64,000 nucleotides of DNA from Acidovorax soli (GTDB taxonomy: Bacteria > Pseudomonadota > Gammaproteobacteria > Burkholderiales > Burkholderiaceae_C): contig NZ_FNQJ01000005.1 in the NCBI RefSeq assembly GCF_900107605.1, forward strand, positions 62,001 to 126,000, read 5' to 3'. The position numbers and the translations under genes were made by a program. The notes beneath the pieces were generated by a model. The model was given only the letters and a program-made list of their open reading frames with translations. It had not been told where the DNA came from and made no database searches. Shown in pieces: positions 34,662 through 45,227 of this stretch; within the stretch, counting starts at the first letter, position 1, and each line of letters opens with the position of its first letter.

Positions 34662-35591
34662 TTACACGCGATCAATAATTTTTTCTCCAAAGAGCCCTTG
34701 AGGCCTGAAGAGAAGAAACACCAGCGCCAGCACATACGCAAACCAGATCTCGATGCCACCGCCCACATAGGGGCCCAGGTACACCTCGGAGAGCTTCTCG
34801 CCCACGCCGATGATCAGCCCGCCGATGATGGCGCCGGGCACCGAGGTGAGGCCACCCAGGATCACCACCGGCAGCGCGCGCAGCGCCACGGTGGTCAGCG
34901 AGAACTGCACGCCGAGCTTGCTGCCCCAGATCATCCCGGCCACCAGGGCCACGACACCGGCCACGCACCACACGATCACCCAGATGCGGTTGAGCGGGAT
35001 GCCGATGGACTGGGCGGCCTGGTGGTCGTCGGCCACGGCGCGCAGGGCGCGGCCGGTGGAGGTCTTCTGGAAGAACACCGACAGCAGGGCCACCAGCGCC
35101 GCGGCGATGGCGGCGGCGATCACGTCTTCCTTGTTCACCAGGATGCCGCCCTGGAACATGCTTTCCAGCATGAAGATCGGGTCCTTGGGCATGCCCACGT
35201 CGATCTTGTAGATGTCGCTGCCGAACAGCGTCTGGCCCAGGCCTTCCATGAAGTAGGTAATGCCCAGCGTGGCCATGAGCAGCGTGGCGCCCTCCTGGTT
35301 CACCAGGTGGCGCAGCACCAGCCGCTCGATCACCCAGGCCACCACGAACATGATGGCGCCCGCGATCACGAAGGCCGCGAGATTCGCCACGATGGGATTG
35401 TCGATGCCGGTCCACTTCGGAATCCATTCGGCAAAGCGCGCCATGGCCAGCGCCGCGAACAGCACCATCGCGCCCTGTGCAAAGTTGAACACGCCCGAGG
35501 CCTTGTAGATCAGCACGAAGCCCAGCGCCACCAGGGAATACAGCATGCCGGCCATGAGGCCGCCAATGAGGGTTTCAAGAAAGAATGCCAT
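34662..35591 (-). CDS. livH: LIV-type ABC transporter permease LivH
   Basis: 309-residue inner-membrane permease. The N-terminal LIGGLMAGMLYSLVALGFVLIYKASGVFNFAQG stretch (cut here into short pieces by family logic) and the coupling loop TSTGRALRAVADDHQAAQSIGI are classical LivH features, as is the final GLFGE. ATG 35591 was preferred to an upstream start because it matches the family N-terminus. It lies 16 bases after livG, indicating one transcript. Confidence 0.92.
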   Translation of the reverse strand: MAFFLETLIGGLMAGMLYSLVALGFVLIYKASGVFNFAQGAMVLFAALAMARFAEWIPKWTGIDNPIVANLAAFVIAGAIMFVVAWVIERLVLRHLVNQEGATLLMATLGITYFMEGLGQTLFGSDIYKIDVGMPKDPIFMLESMFQGGILVNKEDVIAAAIAAALVALLSVFFQKTSTGRALRAVADDHQAAQSIGIPLNRIWVIVWCVAGVVALVAGMIWGSKLGVQFSLTTVALRALPVVILGGLTSVPGAIIGGLIIGVGEKLSEVYLGPYVGGGIEIWFAYVLALVFLLFRPQGLFGEKIIDRV

Positions 35592-35607
35592 GTGTGTTCT
35601 CCGGCCT

Positions 35608-36393
35608 TCAGTGGCTGGTGCCCAGGTAGGCACTGATCACGTCTTCGTTGTTGCGCACTTCATCGGGGGTGCCGTCCCCGATCTTCTTGCCGTAGTCGAG
35701 CACGACCACGCGGTCCGAGATGTCCATCACCACGCCCATGTCGTGTTCGATCAAAACGATGGTGGTGCCAAACTCGGCGCTCACGTCCAGGATGAAGCGG
35801 CACATGTCCTGCTTTTCCTCGACGTTCATGCCCGCCATGGGCTCATCGAGCAGCAGCACCTGCGGCTCCATGGCCAGCGCCCGGCCCAGGTCCACGCGCT
35901 TTTGCAGGCCGTAGGGCAGCTGGCCCACGGGGGTCTTGCGGTGCGCCTGGATTTCGAGAAAGTCGATGATGTGCTCGACGAACTCGCGGTGGCGGATTTC
36001 CTCGCGCTCGGCCGGGCCGATGCGCAGCGCCTGCAGCAGCAGATTGCTTTTGATCTTGAGGTTGCGGCCGGTCATGATGTTGTCGATCACGCTCATGCCC
36101 TTGAACAGCGCCAGGTTCTGGAACGTGCGCGCCACGCCCATCTCGGCCACCTGGCGCGAGTTCATGTGGGCAAAGGTCTTGCCCCGGAAGGTGATGGAGC
36201 CTTCGGACGGCGTGTACACGCCGTTGATGCAGTTGAGCATGGAGCTCTTGCCGGCACCGTTGGGGCCGATGATGGCGCGGATCTCGTGCTCGCGCACGTT
36301 GAACGAGATGTCGGTCAGCGCCTTCACGCCGCCGAAGCGCAGGCTGATGTTCTTGACGTCCAGGATGACGTCGCCAATCTTTTTCTGGTTCAT
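35608..36393 (-). CDS. livG: LIV-type ABC transporter ATP-binding protein LivG
   Basis: 261-residue ATPase of the LivG branch. Walker A GPNGAGKSS, the Q-loop RTFQNLALF, signature LPYGLQKRVDLGRALA (a variant of LSYGQQR), Walker B VLLLDEPMAGMN and switch IEHDMGVVM are present. It starts 18 bases after the acyl-CoA synthetase stop, so transporter and synthetase are co-transcribed. The C-terminal GDGTPDEVRNNEDVISAYLG is typical. Confidence 0.92.
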   Translation of the reverse strand: MNQKKIGDVILDVKNISLRFGGVKALTDISFNVREHEIRAIIGPNGAGKSSMLNCINGVYTPSEGSITFRGKTFAHMNSRQVAEMGVARTFQNLALFKGMSVIDNIMTGRNLKIKSNLLLQALRIGPAEREEIRHREFVEHIIDFLEIQAHRKTPVGQLPYGLQKRVDLGRALAMEPQVLLLDEPMAGMNVEEKQDMCRFILDVSAEFGTTIVLIEHDMGVVMDISDRVVVLDYGKKIGDGTPDEVRNNEDVISAYLGTSH

Positions 36394-36411
36394 GGGCTGC
36401 TTTCCGGTGTC

Positions 36412-38346
36412 TCAGGCGGCGGCCTTGGCAGGCGCATGGGTCTTGGCGTCGAGAATCTTGAGCGTGGCGCTCACGCTGCCGGTGCGGCCATCCTCGAACT
36501 TGACCTGGGTTTCGATGAACTGCTCGGCCTTGCCCGTGTAGAGCGCGTCCACCAGCACGGCGTATTTCTCGGCAATGAAATTGCGGCGCACCTTGCGGGT
36601 GCGGGTGAGCTCGTCGTCGTCTGGGTCCAGTTCCTTGTGCAGCACCAGGAAGCGCGCCACCTGGGTGTCGGCCATGCCGGCCTCGGCGGCCAGATCGGCG
36701 TTGACCTGGGCAATGCAGTCCGCAATCAGCTGCAGCACCTGCGGCTTGGAGGCCAGGTCCACGTAGCCGCCGTAGGGCAGGCCCTGGCGCTCGGCCCAGT
36801 TGCCCACGGCTTCGTAGTCGATGTTGATGAAGGCGCACACCTGGTCGCGGTGGTGGCCGAAGCACACCACCTCCTTGATCTGCGGGAAGAACTTGAGCTT
36901 GTTCTCGATGTAGTTGGGCGCGAACATGGCGCCGCCATGGAGCTTGCCCACGTCCTTGGCGCGGTCGATGATGCGCAGGTGTCCGTCTTCATCGAGCACG
37001 CCGGCATCGCCGGTGTGGAAGTAGCCGTCGGCGTCGATCACCTCGGCGGTGGCGTCCGGGCGCTTGTAGTACTCCTTGAGCACCGACACGCCCCTGACCA
37101 GCACCTCGCCGTTGTCGGCGATCTTGAGCTCGATGCCCGGTGCGGCCTGGCCCACGGTGTTGAGCTTGACCTGGCGGTTCTTCTGGATGCACACGTAGGC
37201 GCAGGTCTCGGTCTGGCCGTAAAGCTGCTTGAGGTTGATGCCGATCGAGCGGAAGAAGCGGAACAGGTCGGGGCCGATGGCAGCGCCGGCGGTGTACGCC
37301 ACGCGCAGGCGCGACAGGCCCAGCACATTGCGCAGCGGCCCATAGATGGCGATGTCGCCCAGGCGGTAGAGGATGCGGTCCGACAGCGCCACGGGCTTGC
37401 CGTCCAGGATGTCGGAACCCACGCGGCGGGCCAGGTTCATGCACCGGGCATAGAGCCAGCGTTTCGCGGGCGCGGCGTCTTCCATGCGGATGGAGACCGA
37501 GGTCAGCATGCCCTCGAACACGCGCGGCGGCGCGAAATAGTAGGTGGGGCCGATTTCGCGCAGGTCGATGTTGACGGTGCTGGCCGACTCGGGGCAATTG
37601 ATGGTGAAGCCCGCCACCAGCCATTGCGCGAGCGAGAACAGGTGGTCGCCCACCCAGGCCGGGGGCAGGTAGGAGATGACGTTGTCGTTGGGGTTCAGTC
37701 CATCGACTTCTACCCCGCCTTGCGCCGATGCGATGAAGCTGGCGTGGGTCTGGCACACGCCCTTGGGCTTGCCGGTGGTGCCCGAGGTGTAGAGGATCAC
37801 CGACACATCGTCGGGCTGGTTCCTGGCCACCATGGCATCCCAGGCGCCGGGGTGCGCGCGGTCCCATTCGGCGCCCAGGGCCAGGAGCTTTTCGGTGCTG
37901 ATCAGGCCGGGCTGGTCGTAGTCGCGCAGGCCGCGCGGGTCGTCGTAAATGATGTGCGCGATGCCGGGCAGGGTCTCGCGCACTTCCAGCAGCTTGTCCA
38001 CCTGCTCCTGGTTTTCGGTGAAGACAAACCGGACCTCGGCGTCTTCCATGACGAAGGCCATCTCGGATGCCACGGCATCCTGGTACAGAGGAATGGGAAT
38101 ACCGCCCAGGCTTTGTACGGCAATGAAGCCCATGTAGAGGTGGGGGCGGTTGTCGCCCACCAGCGCGAGGTTCTGGCCCCGCTCCAGTCCGAGGGCTGCC
38201 AGGCCGCAGGCCATGTGGCGCACGGTTTCGGCGGCCTCCTGCCAGCTCCAGGTTTGCCAGATGCCGTATTCTTTTTCGCGCAGCGCCGGGGCCGTGGGGC
38301 GCTCGGCGGCATGCTGGAGCAGCAGTTGCGGGAACGTGGTCTTCAT
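36412..38346 (-). CDS. AMP-dependent acyl-CoA synthetase (long-chain type)
   Basis: 644-residue ANL-family ligase related to long-chain acyl-CoA synthetases. The P-loop YTSGTTGKPKG, YGQTETCAY, the YFHTGDAG aspartate motif and RIIDRAKDVGKLHGG linker are intact. A C-terminal extension of about 120 residues is as in FadD15/FAA-like synthetases. ATG 38346 is preceded by an AGGAA site and fits the family; a longer frame adds 40 low-complexity residues. It heads the leftward cluster with livGHM, and a Crp-type regulator diverges from it. It probably activates the acid imported by this transporter. Confidence 0.9.
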   Translation of the reverse strand: MKTTFPQLLLQHAAERPTAPALREKEYGIWQTWSWQEAAETVRHMACGLAALGLERGQNLALVGDNRPHLYMGFIAVQSLGGIPIPLYQDAVASEMAFVMEDAEVRFVFTENQEQVDKLLEVRETLPGIAHIIYDDPRGLRDYDQPGLISTEKLLALGAEWDRAHPGAWDAMVARNQPDDVSVILYTSGTTGKPKGVCQTHASFIASAQGGVEVDGLNPNDNVISYLPPAWVGDHLFSLAQWLVAGFTINCPESASTVNIDLREIGPTYYFAPPRVFEGMLTSVSIRMEDAAPAKRWLYARCMNLARRVGSDILDGKPVALSDRILYRLGDIAIYGPLRNVLGLSRLRVAYTAGAAIGPDLFRFFRSIGINLKQLYGQTETCAYVCIQKNRQVKLNTVGQAAPGIELKIADNGEVLVRGVSVLKEYYKRPDATAEVIDADGYFHTGDAGVLDEDGHLRIIDRAKDVGKLHGGAMFAPNYIENKLKFFPQIKEVVCFGHHRDQVCAFINIDYEAVGNWAERQGLPYGGYVDLASKPQVLQLIADCIAQVNADLAAEAGMADTQVARFLVLHKELDPDDDELTRTRKVRRNFIAEKYAVLVDALYTGKAEQFIETQVKFEDGRTGSVSATLKILDAKTHAPAKAAA

Positions 38347-38552
38347 TCCGGTTCCTAATAAGGGTGGTGTCAGCCCGGTGGCTGCCGGGCGCGCTGCAGG
38401 CTGGGGCAGTGCATTGGGTTCCATGCTAGGACGGGCTTTGACGCTGGCATGTCTTTCGGACGACAATTTGCGGGAAAGTCCTCATGGGGTTGAACCCTTG
38501 ATGCCCGGTCCAACGAAAGCAACCGACTCTGCACCGCCCCGAAGACACGCGC

Positions 38553-39278
38553 ATGACCCACGATCTGTCCCTGCACCAGCGCCGCCGTCCGCCCACCGAA
38601 GCAGAACTGGACGATATCCCGTGGCTGGCCCCGCTGCTGCCCGCAGAACGCGAGCGCGCCGTGGACTCGCTGCGGGTGGGGGACGCGAAAGCGGGCGACT
38701 TTGTCTGCCGTCTCGGGCGGCCGGTGACCTACTGGTTTGGCGTGGTAGAGGGCCTGCTCAAGATGAGCAACGACAACGCCCAGGGCCAGACCATGACCTT
38801 CACCGGCGTGCCGCCCGGCGGCTGGTTTGGCGAGGGCACCGCGCTCAAGCGCGAGCCCTACCGCTACAACATCCAGGCCCTGCGCAAGAGCGTGGTGGCG
38901 GGGCTGCCGATCGACACCTTCCACTGGCTGCTGGACCACTCCATCGGTTTCAACCGCTTCGTGATGAACCAGCTCAATGAGCGCCTGGCCCAGTTCATTG
39001 CCGCGCGCGAGATCGACCGGCTGAACAACCCCGATGTGCGGGTGGCGCGCAGCCTGGCCTCGCTGTTCAACCCCGTGCTGTATCCCGGCGTGGGCGAGGT
39101 GTTGCGCATCACGCAGCAGGAGCTGGCCTATCTGGTGGGGCTGTCGCGCCAGCGGGTCAACGAGGCCCTGGCGGCGCTGGAGCGGCAAGGGGCCATTCGC
39201 ATCGAATATGGCGGGCTGCGGGTACTGGATCTGTGCGCCTTGCGGTCCAGCATCTTTCAGCGGAAAGAAGCCGGGTAG
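38553..39278 (+). CDS. Crp/Fnr family transcriptional regulator
   Basis: 241-residue regulator with an N-terminal cyclic-nucleotide-binding-like beta-roll (about residues 25-150, with GGWFGEGTALKREPYRYN) and a C-terminal winged helix (ITQQELAYLVGLSRQRVNEALAALERQG). It lacks the cysteines of Fnr and the exact cAMP-binding RSA motif of Crp, so the effector is uncertain. It diverges from the acyl-CoA synthetase gene across 206 bases, which suggests control of the synthetase-liv cluster. That gap contains a small perfect dyad GGGTT-G-AACCC at 38487-38497. Confidence 0.88.
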   Translation: MTHDLSLHQRRRPPTEAELDDIPWLAPLLPAERERAVDSLRVGDAKAGDFVCRLGRPVTYWFGVVEGLLKMSNDNAQGQTMTFTGVPPGGWFGEGTALKREPYRYNIQALRKSVVAGLPIDTFHWLLDHSIGFNRFVMNQLNERLAQFIAAREIDRLNNPDVRVARSLASLFNPVLYPGVGEVLRITQQELAYLVGLSRQRVNEALAALERQGAIRIEYGGLRVLDLCALRSSIFQRKEAG

Positions 39279-39291
39279 CTGTCGCATTGCG

Positions 39292-39317
39292 CGGCCTTTG
39301 CCGGCCGGTGATTTTTT
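39292..39317 (+). terminator. Probable rho-independent terminator after the Crp-type gene
   Basis: CGGCC (39292-39296) pairs with GGCCG (39303-39307) around a six-base loop, followed after four bases by T6 at 39312-39317. It lies 14 bases after the stop of the Crp/Fnr-type gene. The stem is short, so efficiency may be moderate. Confidence 0.5.
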
Positions 39318-39382
39318 GGCCTGGCAGGCGCGCCAGGCTCAGCGCCATGGGGCAGCCTGGCTTGGCAGGCGAAAATACGCAC

Positions 39383-40495
39383 ATGTCTTCTTCCCGCCCC
39401 CGCCCGCCTGCCGGCCCCGCTGCCGCCCCCGCCTCCGACGCGGGCGGCCCACCCGCTTCTGTGCCTGCAGCGCCCGCAGCCGCCCCCGCGCGCGCCGTGC
39501 TGCGCCGCCCCACCGTGGCGGCCAAGGCAGCGCCTGTCCGGCCTGCCCCGCCGCCCCGGCCCTCCAGGGGCCCCGCGCCCCCCAACTACCGCACGGCGTC
39601 GGGCCCGTTTGTGGCACCGGTTCGCCAGGCGCCCGTGCGGGCGGCCCCTGCAGTCGCTGCCAACGGGCTGGTCACGTCCCGCCTGAACAAACGCATGGCC
39701 GAGCTGGGCCTGTGCTCGCGCCGCGAGGCCGACGACTGGATTGCCCAGGGCTGGGTCAAGGTCAACGGCGAGGTGGCGGAGATGGGCCTGCAGGTCACGG
39801 CCGCCGACCGCATCGAGGTGGACAAGGTCGCCCAGGGTTTTCAGGAACAGCGCGTCACCATCCTGCTGCACAAGCCCATGGGTTATGTCAGCGGCCAGGC
39901 CGAGGACGGCCATACGCCCGCCGTGGCACTGATCAACCCGCGCACGCACTGGCGCGATGATCCCAGCCGCATCCGGTTTTCGCCGCCGCAGCTGCGCGGA
40001 CTGGCGCCCGCCGGGCGGCTCGATATCGACTCGGTGGGCCTGCTGGTGCTGACACAGGACGGCCGCGTGGCCCGCCAGCTGATTGGCGAGGACTCCACGA
40101 TCGACAAGGAATATCTGGTGCGCGTGGTTTACGAAGGGCCCGGCCAGGCCGCGCCACGGCACCCCGGCGAGCGCAGCGCACCACTGCAGGAAATCAACGA
40201 ACGCGACCCCGTCAGCACCAACGTGCAGGCGGTGTTTCCGCCCGAACTGCTGGCGCGCCTGCGCCACGGCCTGAGCCTGGACGGCCAGCCGCTCAAGCCG
40301 GCCAAGGTGGAGTGGCAGAACCCCGAGCAATTGCGCTTCGTGCTCACCGAGGGCAAGAAGCGCCAGATCCGCCGCATGTGCGAGCAGGTCGGCCTCAAGG
40401 TGGTGGGACTCAAGCGCATCCGCATGGGCCGCGTGGTGCTGGGCAACCTGCCTGTTGGGCAATGGCGCTACCTGGCGCCGGGCGAGCGGTTCTGA
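39383..40495 (+). CDS. rRNA/tRNA pseudouridine synthase, RluB/E/F family (closest to RluF)
   Basis: 370-residue RNA-modifying enzyme. A long Ala/Pro-rich N-terminal tail (about 95 residues) precedes an S4 RNA-binding domain (LNKRMAELGLCSRREADDWI), then the catalytic GRLDIDSVGLLVLTQDG motif containing the catalytic aspartate, EKEYLV-type DKEYLVRV, and RQIRRMCEQVGLKV. The end of the protein resembles E. coli RluF, which modifies 23S rRNA near position 2604. ATG 39383 was chosen as the first start not overlapping the upstream terminator. The disordered tail is typical for Burkholderiales homologues. Confidence 0.85.
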   Translation: MSSSRPRPPAGPAAAPASDAGGPPASVPAAPAAAPARAVLRRPTVAAKAAPVRPAPPPRPSRGPAPPNYRTASGPFVAPVRQAPVRAAPAVAANGLVTSRLNKRMAELGLCSRREADDWIAQGWVKVNGEVAEMGLQVTAADRIEVDKVAQGFQEQRVTILLHKPMGYVSGQAEDGHTPAVALINPRTHWRDDPSRIRFSPPQLRGLAPAGRLDIDSVGLLVLTQDGRVARQLIGEDSTIDKEYLVRVVYEGPGQAAPRHPGERSAPLQEINERDPVSTNVQAVFPPELLARLRHGLSLDGQPLKPAKVEWQNPEQLRFVLTEGKKRQIRRMCEQVGLKVVGLKRIRMGRVVLGNLPVGQWRYLAPGERF

Positions 40496-40572
40496 TGCGT
40501 TGAATGCTGCAAAAAAGTGAGCTGATGGCGCATGCCATTGGGCGGTTCCAGAGGGAAATTTCTCCTTCAGGT

Positions 40573-40597
40573 AAAAGCGTCACACGCTCTCTTTTTT
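40573..40597. terminator. Bidirectional terminator between convergent genes
   Basis: AGCGT (40576-40580) and ACGCT (40584-40588) form a stem around CAC. On the plus strand it is followed by CTC and T6, on the minus strand by T4. It overlaps the last codons of the minus-strand SRPBCC gene, whose Lys-Lys-Glu-Ser-Val end is written over the T-tract. The stem is short but placement between convergent genes supports it. Confidence 0.6.
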
Positions 40598-41083
40598 GAC
40601 AGTGCTGCCGGCCGCGCTGCGTGCCAGGAGGCGTTCCAGTCCCCGGCCCCCGGCCCGCATGAGCTGGTCGTGGTTCCAGCGCAGCAGCGGCCGGGTCAGC
40701 GGTGCGAGGCGGTTCAGCCAGACGCCGGTGGTGTGCACCTGCCAGTCGAAGCAGACGGTGGTCTGCCCCTGGGCATGGCCCAGGCGGCAGCGGCCCATGC
40801 CCACGAGGTCGCCACAGGCCCGCCCCTCGATCCGCTGTTGCGGGCTGATATCCGTGACCCGGGCGTTGAAGCGCAGGTGCAGGGGCAGGGCGCCGCGGCA
40901 GGTGTAGCGCCGCAGCGCGCCCAGGCCCTGGGCATCGCCGGGCTCCAGGGTCACGCAGTCCATGCCCGGCCACCAGGTCGACCAGTGCTCCGCATCGACG
41001 ATGGCGTTCCATACGGCGTCCAGCGGTGCGTCAAAGCCCCAGCGCGTGGTCAGGCGGTAAACGGTGGCGGAAGGTGCGCGCAT
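40580..41083 (-). CDS. SRPBCC (START/Bet v1-like) family protein, polyketide-cyclase type
   Basis: 167-residue protein with the SRPBCC lipid- or ligand-binding fold. The N-terminal WGFDAPLDAVWNAIVDAEHWSTWWPGM pattern (shown here in part) is typical for the first strand and helix, and a C-terminal amphipathic helix follows. It lies 13 bases after the LolA-like gene, and both follow aqpZ, so the three probably form one leftward unit. There is no signal peptide. Function unknown. Confidence 0.75.
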   Translation of the reverse strand: MRAPSATVYRLTTRWGFDAPLDAVWNAIVDAEHWSTWWPGMDCVTLEPGDAQGLGALRRYTCRGALPLHLRFNARVTDISPQQRIEGRACGDLVGMGRCRLGHAQGQTTVCFDWQVHTTGVWLNRLAPLTRPLLRWNHDQLMRAGGRGLERLLARSAAGSTVKKESV

Positions 41084-41096
41084 GCGGGGCGAATGC

Positions 41097-41681
41097 TCAG
41101 GGGGTGAAGAAATGCTCGGGAAATCGCACGTCGATTTGCGCATCGCCCATGTCCACGCTCTCCAGCAGGCCCGCGTTGGCCGCGAAGCTGTCCATCCGCA
41201 GCGGGAACAGGGTGTCGCTGGCCAGCCATACCCGATAGCGCTGCACCGTGTCCGCGCCGCCGCCGGGCGGCCCGGTGATGTCCAGGGCGGTCGCCGGCTG
41301 GCCGGCCCACGCCGCCGCGTCCGGTGGCAACATGCTGCCGCGCTGGCGCAGCGCCAGCATGTTGCCCAGCAGCACGCCCACATCCGAGCGATCGACGCGG
41401 TGGCCGTGCGGGTTGTGCAGCAGCGGATGGTCCGGCGCCAGGTCCAGCGCCGGCCAATGGCCCAGGCCGAAGGGCCACAGCCGCACGCGCCGGGTGTCCG
41501 GGGCATAGACCAGCATGGCACCCCGGTGCGGCTGCTCGAATTCCATGCGCACCCACCCCGGCTTGCGGTAGAAGTAGCGGATCACCTCCTGCACGCCCGC
41601 GCCATGGGTGGAGCGCAGCGTGACCTGGTAGCTCTGCAGTGCGCCAAAGCGGGCTTCGGCGTCGGTCAGCGGGTCGGCCAT
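41097..41681 (-). CDS. LolA/DUF1571-like protein lacking a signal peptide
   Basis: 194-residue protein with the incomplete beta-barrel signature of lipoprotein-carrier-like proteins: LQSYQVTLRST at the N-terminus, IRYFYRKPGWVRMEFEQP, then GAMLVYAP. Homologues normally carry an export signal, but this frame has no hydrophobic leader and no in-frame start upstream that would supply one. It may have lost its leader or act in the cytoplasm. It sits 42 bases after aqpZ and 13 before the SRPBCC gene. Family assignment is by pattern only and is tentative. Confidence 0.55.
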   Translation of the reverse strand: MADPLTDAEARFGALQSYQVTLRSTHGAGVQEVIRYFYRKPGWVRMEFEQPHRGAMLVYAPDTRRVRLWPFGLGHWPALDLAPDHPLLHNPHGHRVDRSDVGVLLGNMLALRQRGSMLPPDAAAWAGQPATALDITGPPGGGADTVQRYRVWLASDTLFPLRMDSFAANAGLLESVDMGDAQIDVRFPEHFFTP

Positions 41682-41723
41682 GCCATGCGCGGGCCGCGTG
41701 GTGGTCGGAGGTCGGTGCGGGGC

Positions 41724-42428
41724 TCAGTCTTCCTGCCCGTTCGACAGCAGGCTCCGGTAGATCAGGGCGCCAATGGCCGCACCCAGGAGGGGGGCCACCC
41801 AGAAAACCCAGAGCTGGCCCATGGCGATCTCGGGGCCGAACACGGCCACGCCGGTGGAGCGTGCGGGGTTGACGGAGGTGTTGGTCACGGGAATGGAAAT
41901 CAGGTGAATCAAGGTCAGGCACAGGCCGATGGCCAGGCCGGCGAAGCCGCTCGCGGCCCGCCGCGCCGTGGCGCCCAGGATTACGATGAGGAAGATGGCC
42001 GTCAGCACCACCTCGATCACCAGCGCCGACACCAGCCCGTACCCGCCGGGCGAATGTGCGCCATAGCCGTTGGTGGCAAAGCCGCCCAGCTCGGCGCCGG
42101 GCTTGCCGGTGGCAACCGCGTACAGCACCGCCCCTGCCGCGATGGCGCCCAGCACCTGGGCAATGACATAGCCGGGCAGTTCCGACGCCTTGAAGCGCCC
42201 GCCCACCACCAGACCCAGCGAAACGGCCGGGTTGAAATGCCCGCCCGAGATCGGGCCGAGCGCGTAGGCCCCGGTAAGCACCGTCAGGCCAAAGGCCAGC
42301 GCCACGCCATGAAAGCCGATGCCAAGTTGCGGAAAGGCAGCGGCCAACACCGCGCTGCCGCAGCCGCCAAAGGTGAGCCAGAACGTGCCGATGAATTCGG
42401 CGGACCATTTCTTGACGTTGCTGTCCAT
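41724..42428 (-). CDS. aqpZ: Aquaporin Z (MIP family water channel)
   Basis: 234-residue integral membrane channel with six hydrophobic segments and the two half-helix NPA motifs, HFNPAVS and SVNPARS. The phenylalanine, histidine and arginine expected in a water-selective filter can be placed (FIGTFWL, LTLIHL, NPARS), supporting AqpZ over a glycerol facilitator. ATG 42428 has a GGGAG site eight bases upstream. It is the first gene of a leftward unit with LolA-like and SRPBCC genes. Confidence 0.93.
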   Translation of the reverse strand: MDSNVKKWSAEFIGTFWLTFGGCGSAVLAAAFPQLGIGFHGVALAFGLTVLTGAYALGPISGGHFNPAVSLGLVVGGRFKASELPGYVIAQVLGAIAAGAVLYAVATGKPGAELGGFATNGYGAHSPGGYGLVSALVIEVVLTAIFLIVILGATARRAASGFAGLAIGLCLTLIHLISIPVTNTSVNPARSTGVAVFGPEIAMGQLWVFWVAPLLGAAIGALIYRSLLSNGQED

Positions 42429-42706
42429 GGTGATACTCCCTGGAAGAAAAGTGTGGTGGCGGTATTGGCGGCAGCCAGCTCTGCTTGCGCAGAACCGCAC
42501 CACAATAACCCTAAATGTTGAAAAAGACGAGCGATGGCCTCATTTGGCAATGAATTGTCAAACGTTGCATCCATCCTGAGCCCGTGCGGCCCGGTGGGGG
42601 TGGGCTTGCTTGGCACGCCGGCCCTTGCGCGCTATGGATAATTTGCCCCGCGCCCCCAGCTACGGGCCGTTCCCCTTTTTCATTGATGGCACCAGAAACC
42701 GACACC

Positions 42707-44680
<1,974 letters not shown>

Positions 44681-44703
44681 GCCGCACCGCGCAAAGCCTG
44701 GCC

Positions 44704-45138
44704 ATGCTGACCTTGTCGCGAGCACTGCCCTGCGTCGCACTGGTGCTGGCCGCCATGCTGTCGGGCTGCGGCTCGGTGGGCGCCGGCGTGGGCATTGGCA
44801 TCCCCGTCGGCCCCGTCTCCGTGGGCGTGGGGGTGGGCAGTGGCGGGGTCAGCGCCGGCGTGGGCGCCGGCGCCGGGCCGTTGGGCGTGGGTGTCGGCGT
44901 CAACCAGCGCGGGCAGGTGGTGGGCGGCGCGGGCGTTGGTGCATCCACCGGCGTGGGCGGCGCCCGCGTTGGTGCAGGCGTGGGCACATCGACCGTGCTG
45001 CATGACCCGCAGCGGCCTGCAGCGGCCCCCGATATCCCCGCCGACGCACCCGCGCCAGCGCCCGACCTTGACCAGATCCAGTGGCGCGACTCCAGCGGCC
45101 GGATCGTGCCTGCCTGCAGGGTGCACGGGGGCTGCTGA
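44704..45138 (+). CDS. Small glycine/valine-rich putative lipoprotein
   Basis: 144-residue protein with a signal peptide ending in the lipobox LSGC at about residue 22. From residue 23 to about 95 it is a low-complexity Gly-Val-Ala tract with repeated GVGVG and GAGVG units, then a Pro/Ala-rich linker and a C-terminal end with two cysteines (PACRVHGGC). Such proteins are found in Comamonadaceae but I know of no assigned function. It starts 23 bases after htpG. Codon use is as in its neighbours, so it is probably a real gene. Confidence 0.7.
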   Translation: MLTLSRALPCVALVLAAMLSGCGSVGAGVGIGIPVGPVSVGVGVGSGGVSAGVGAGAGPLGVGVGVNQRGQVVGGAGVGASTGVGGARVGAGVGTSTVLHDPQRPAAAPDIPADAPAPAPDLDQIQWRDSSGRIVPACRVHGGC

Positions 45139-45227
45139 AGCAGCCAGCGCTGCAGGTATCCCCTAATGGCATGGGGCGCCGCGTTCCCCCAACATCGTCT
45201 CCTTGATGACACAAACGGAGACGGCAC

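Noticed and set aside
35545-38358. 937-codon plus-strand open frame across the liv cluster
   Set aside because: It is wholly antisense to livG and the acyl-CoA synthetase, which have complete motifs; the frame is a by-product of high GC codon bias and its protein resembles no family.
38487-38497. GGGTT-G-AACCC dyad as Crp-type operator
   Set aside because: Too short and unlike the known TGTGA/TTGAT half-sites of Crp/Fnr proteins; mentioned only in the gene note.
42624-42651. Possible heat-shock sigma factor promoter before htpG
   Set aside because: CTTGCG and CCCCGC are weak matches with 16-base spacing in GC-rich DNA; not good enough to list as a feature.
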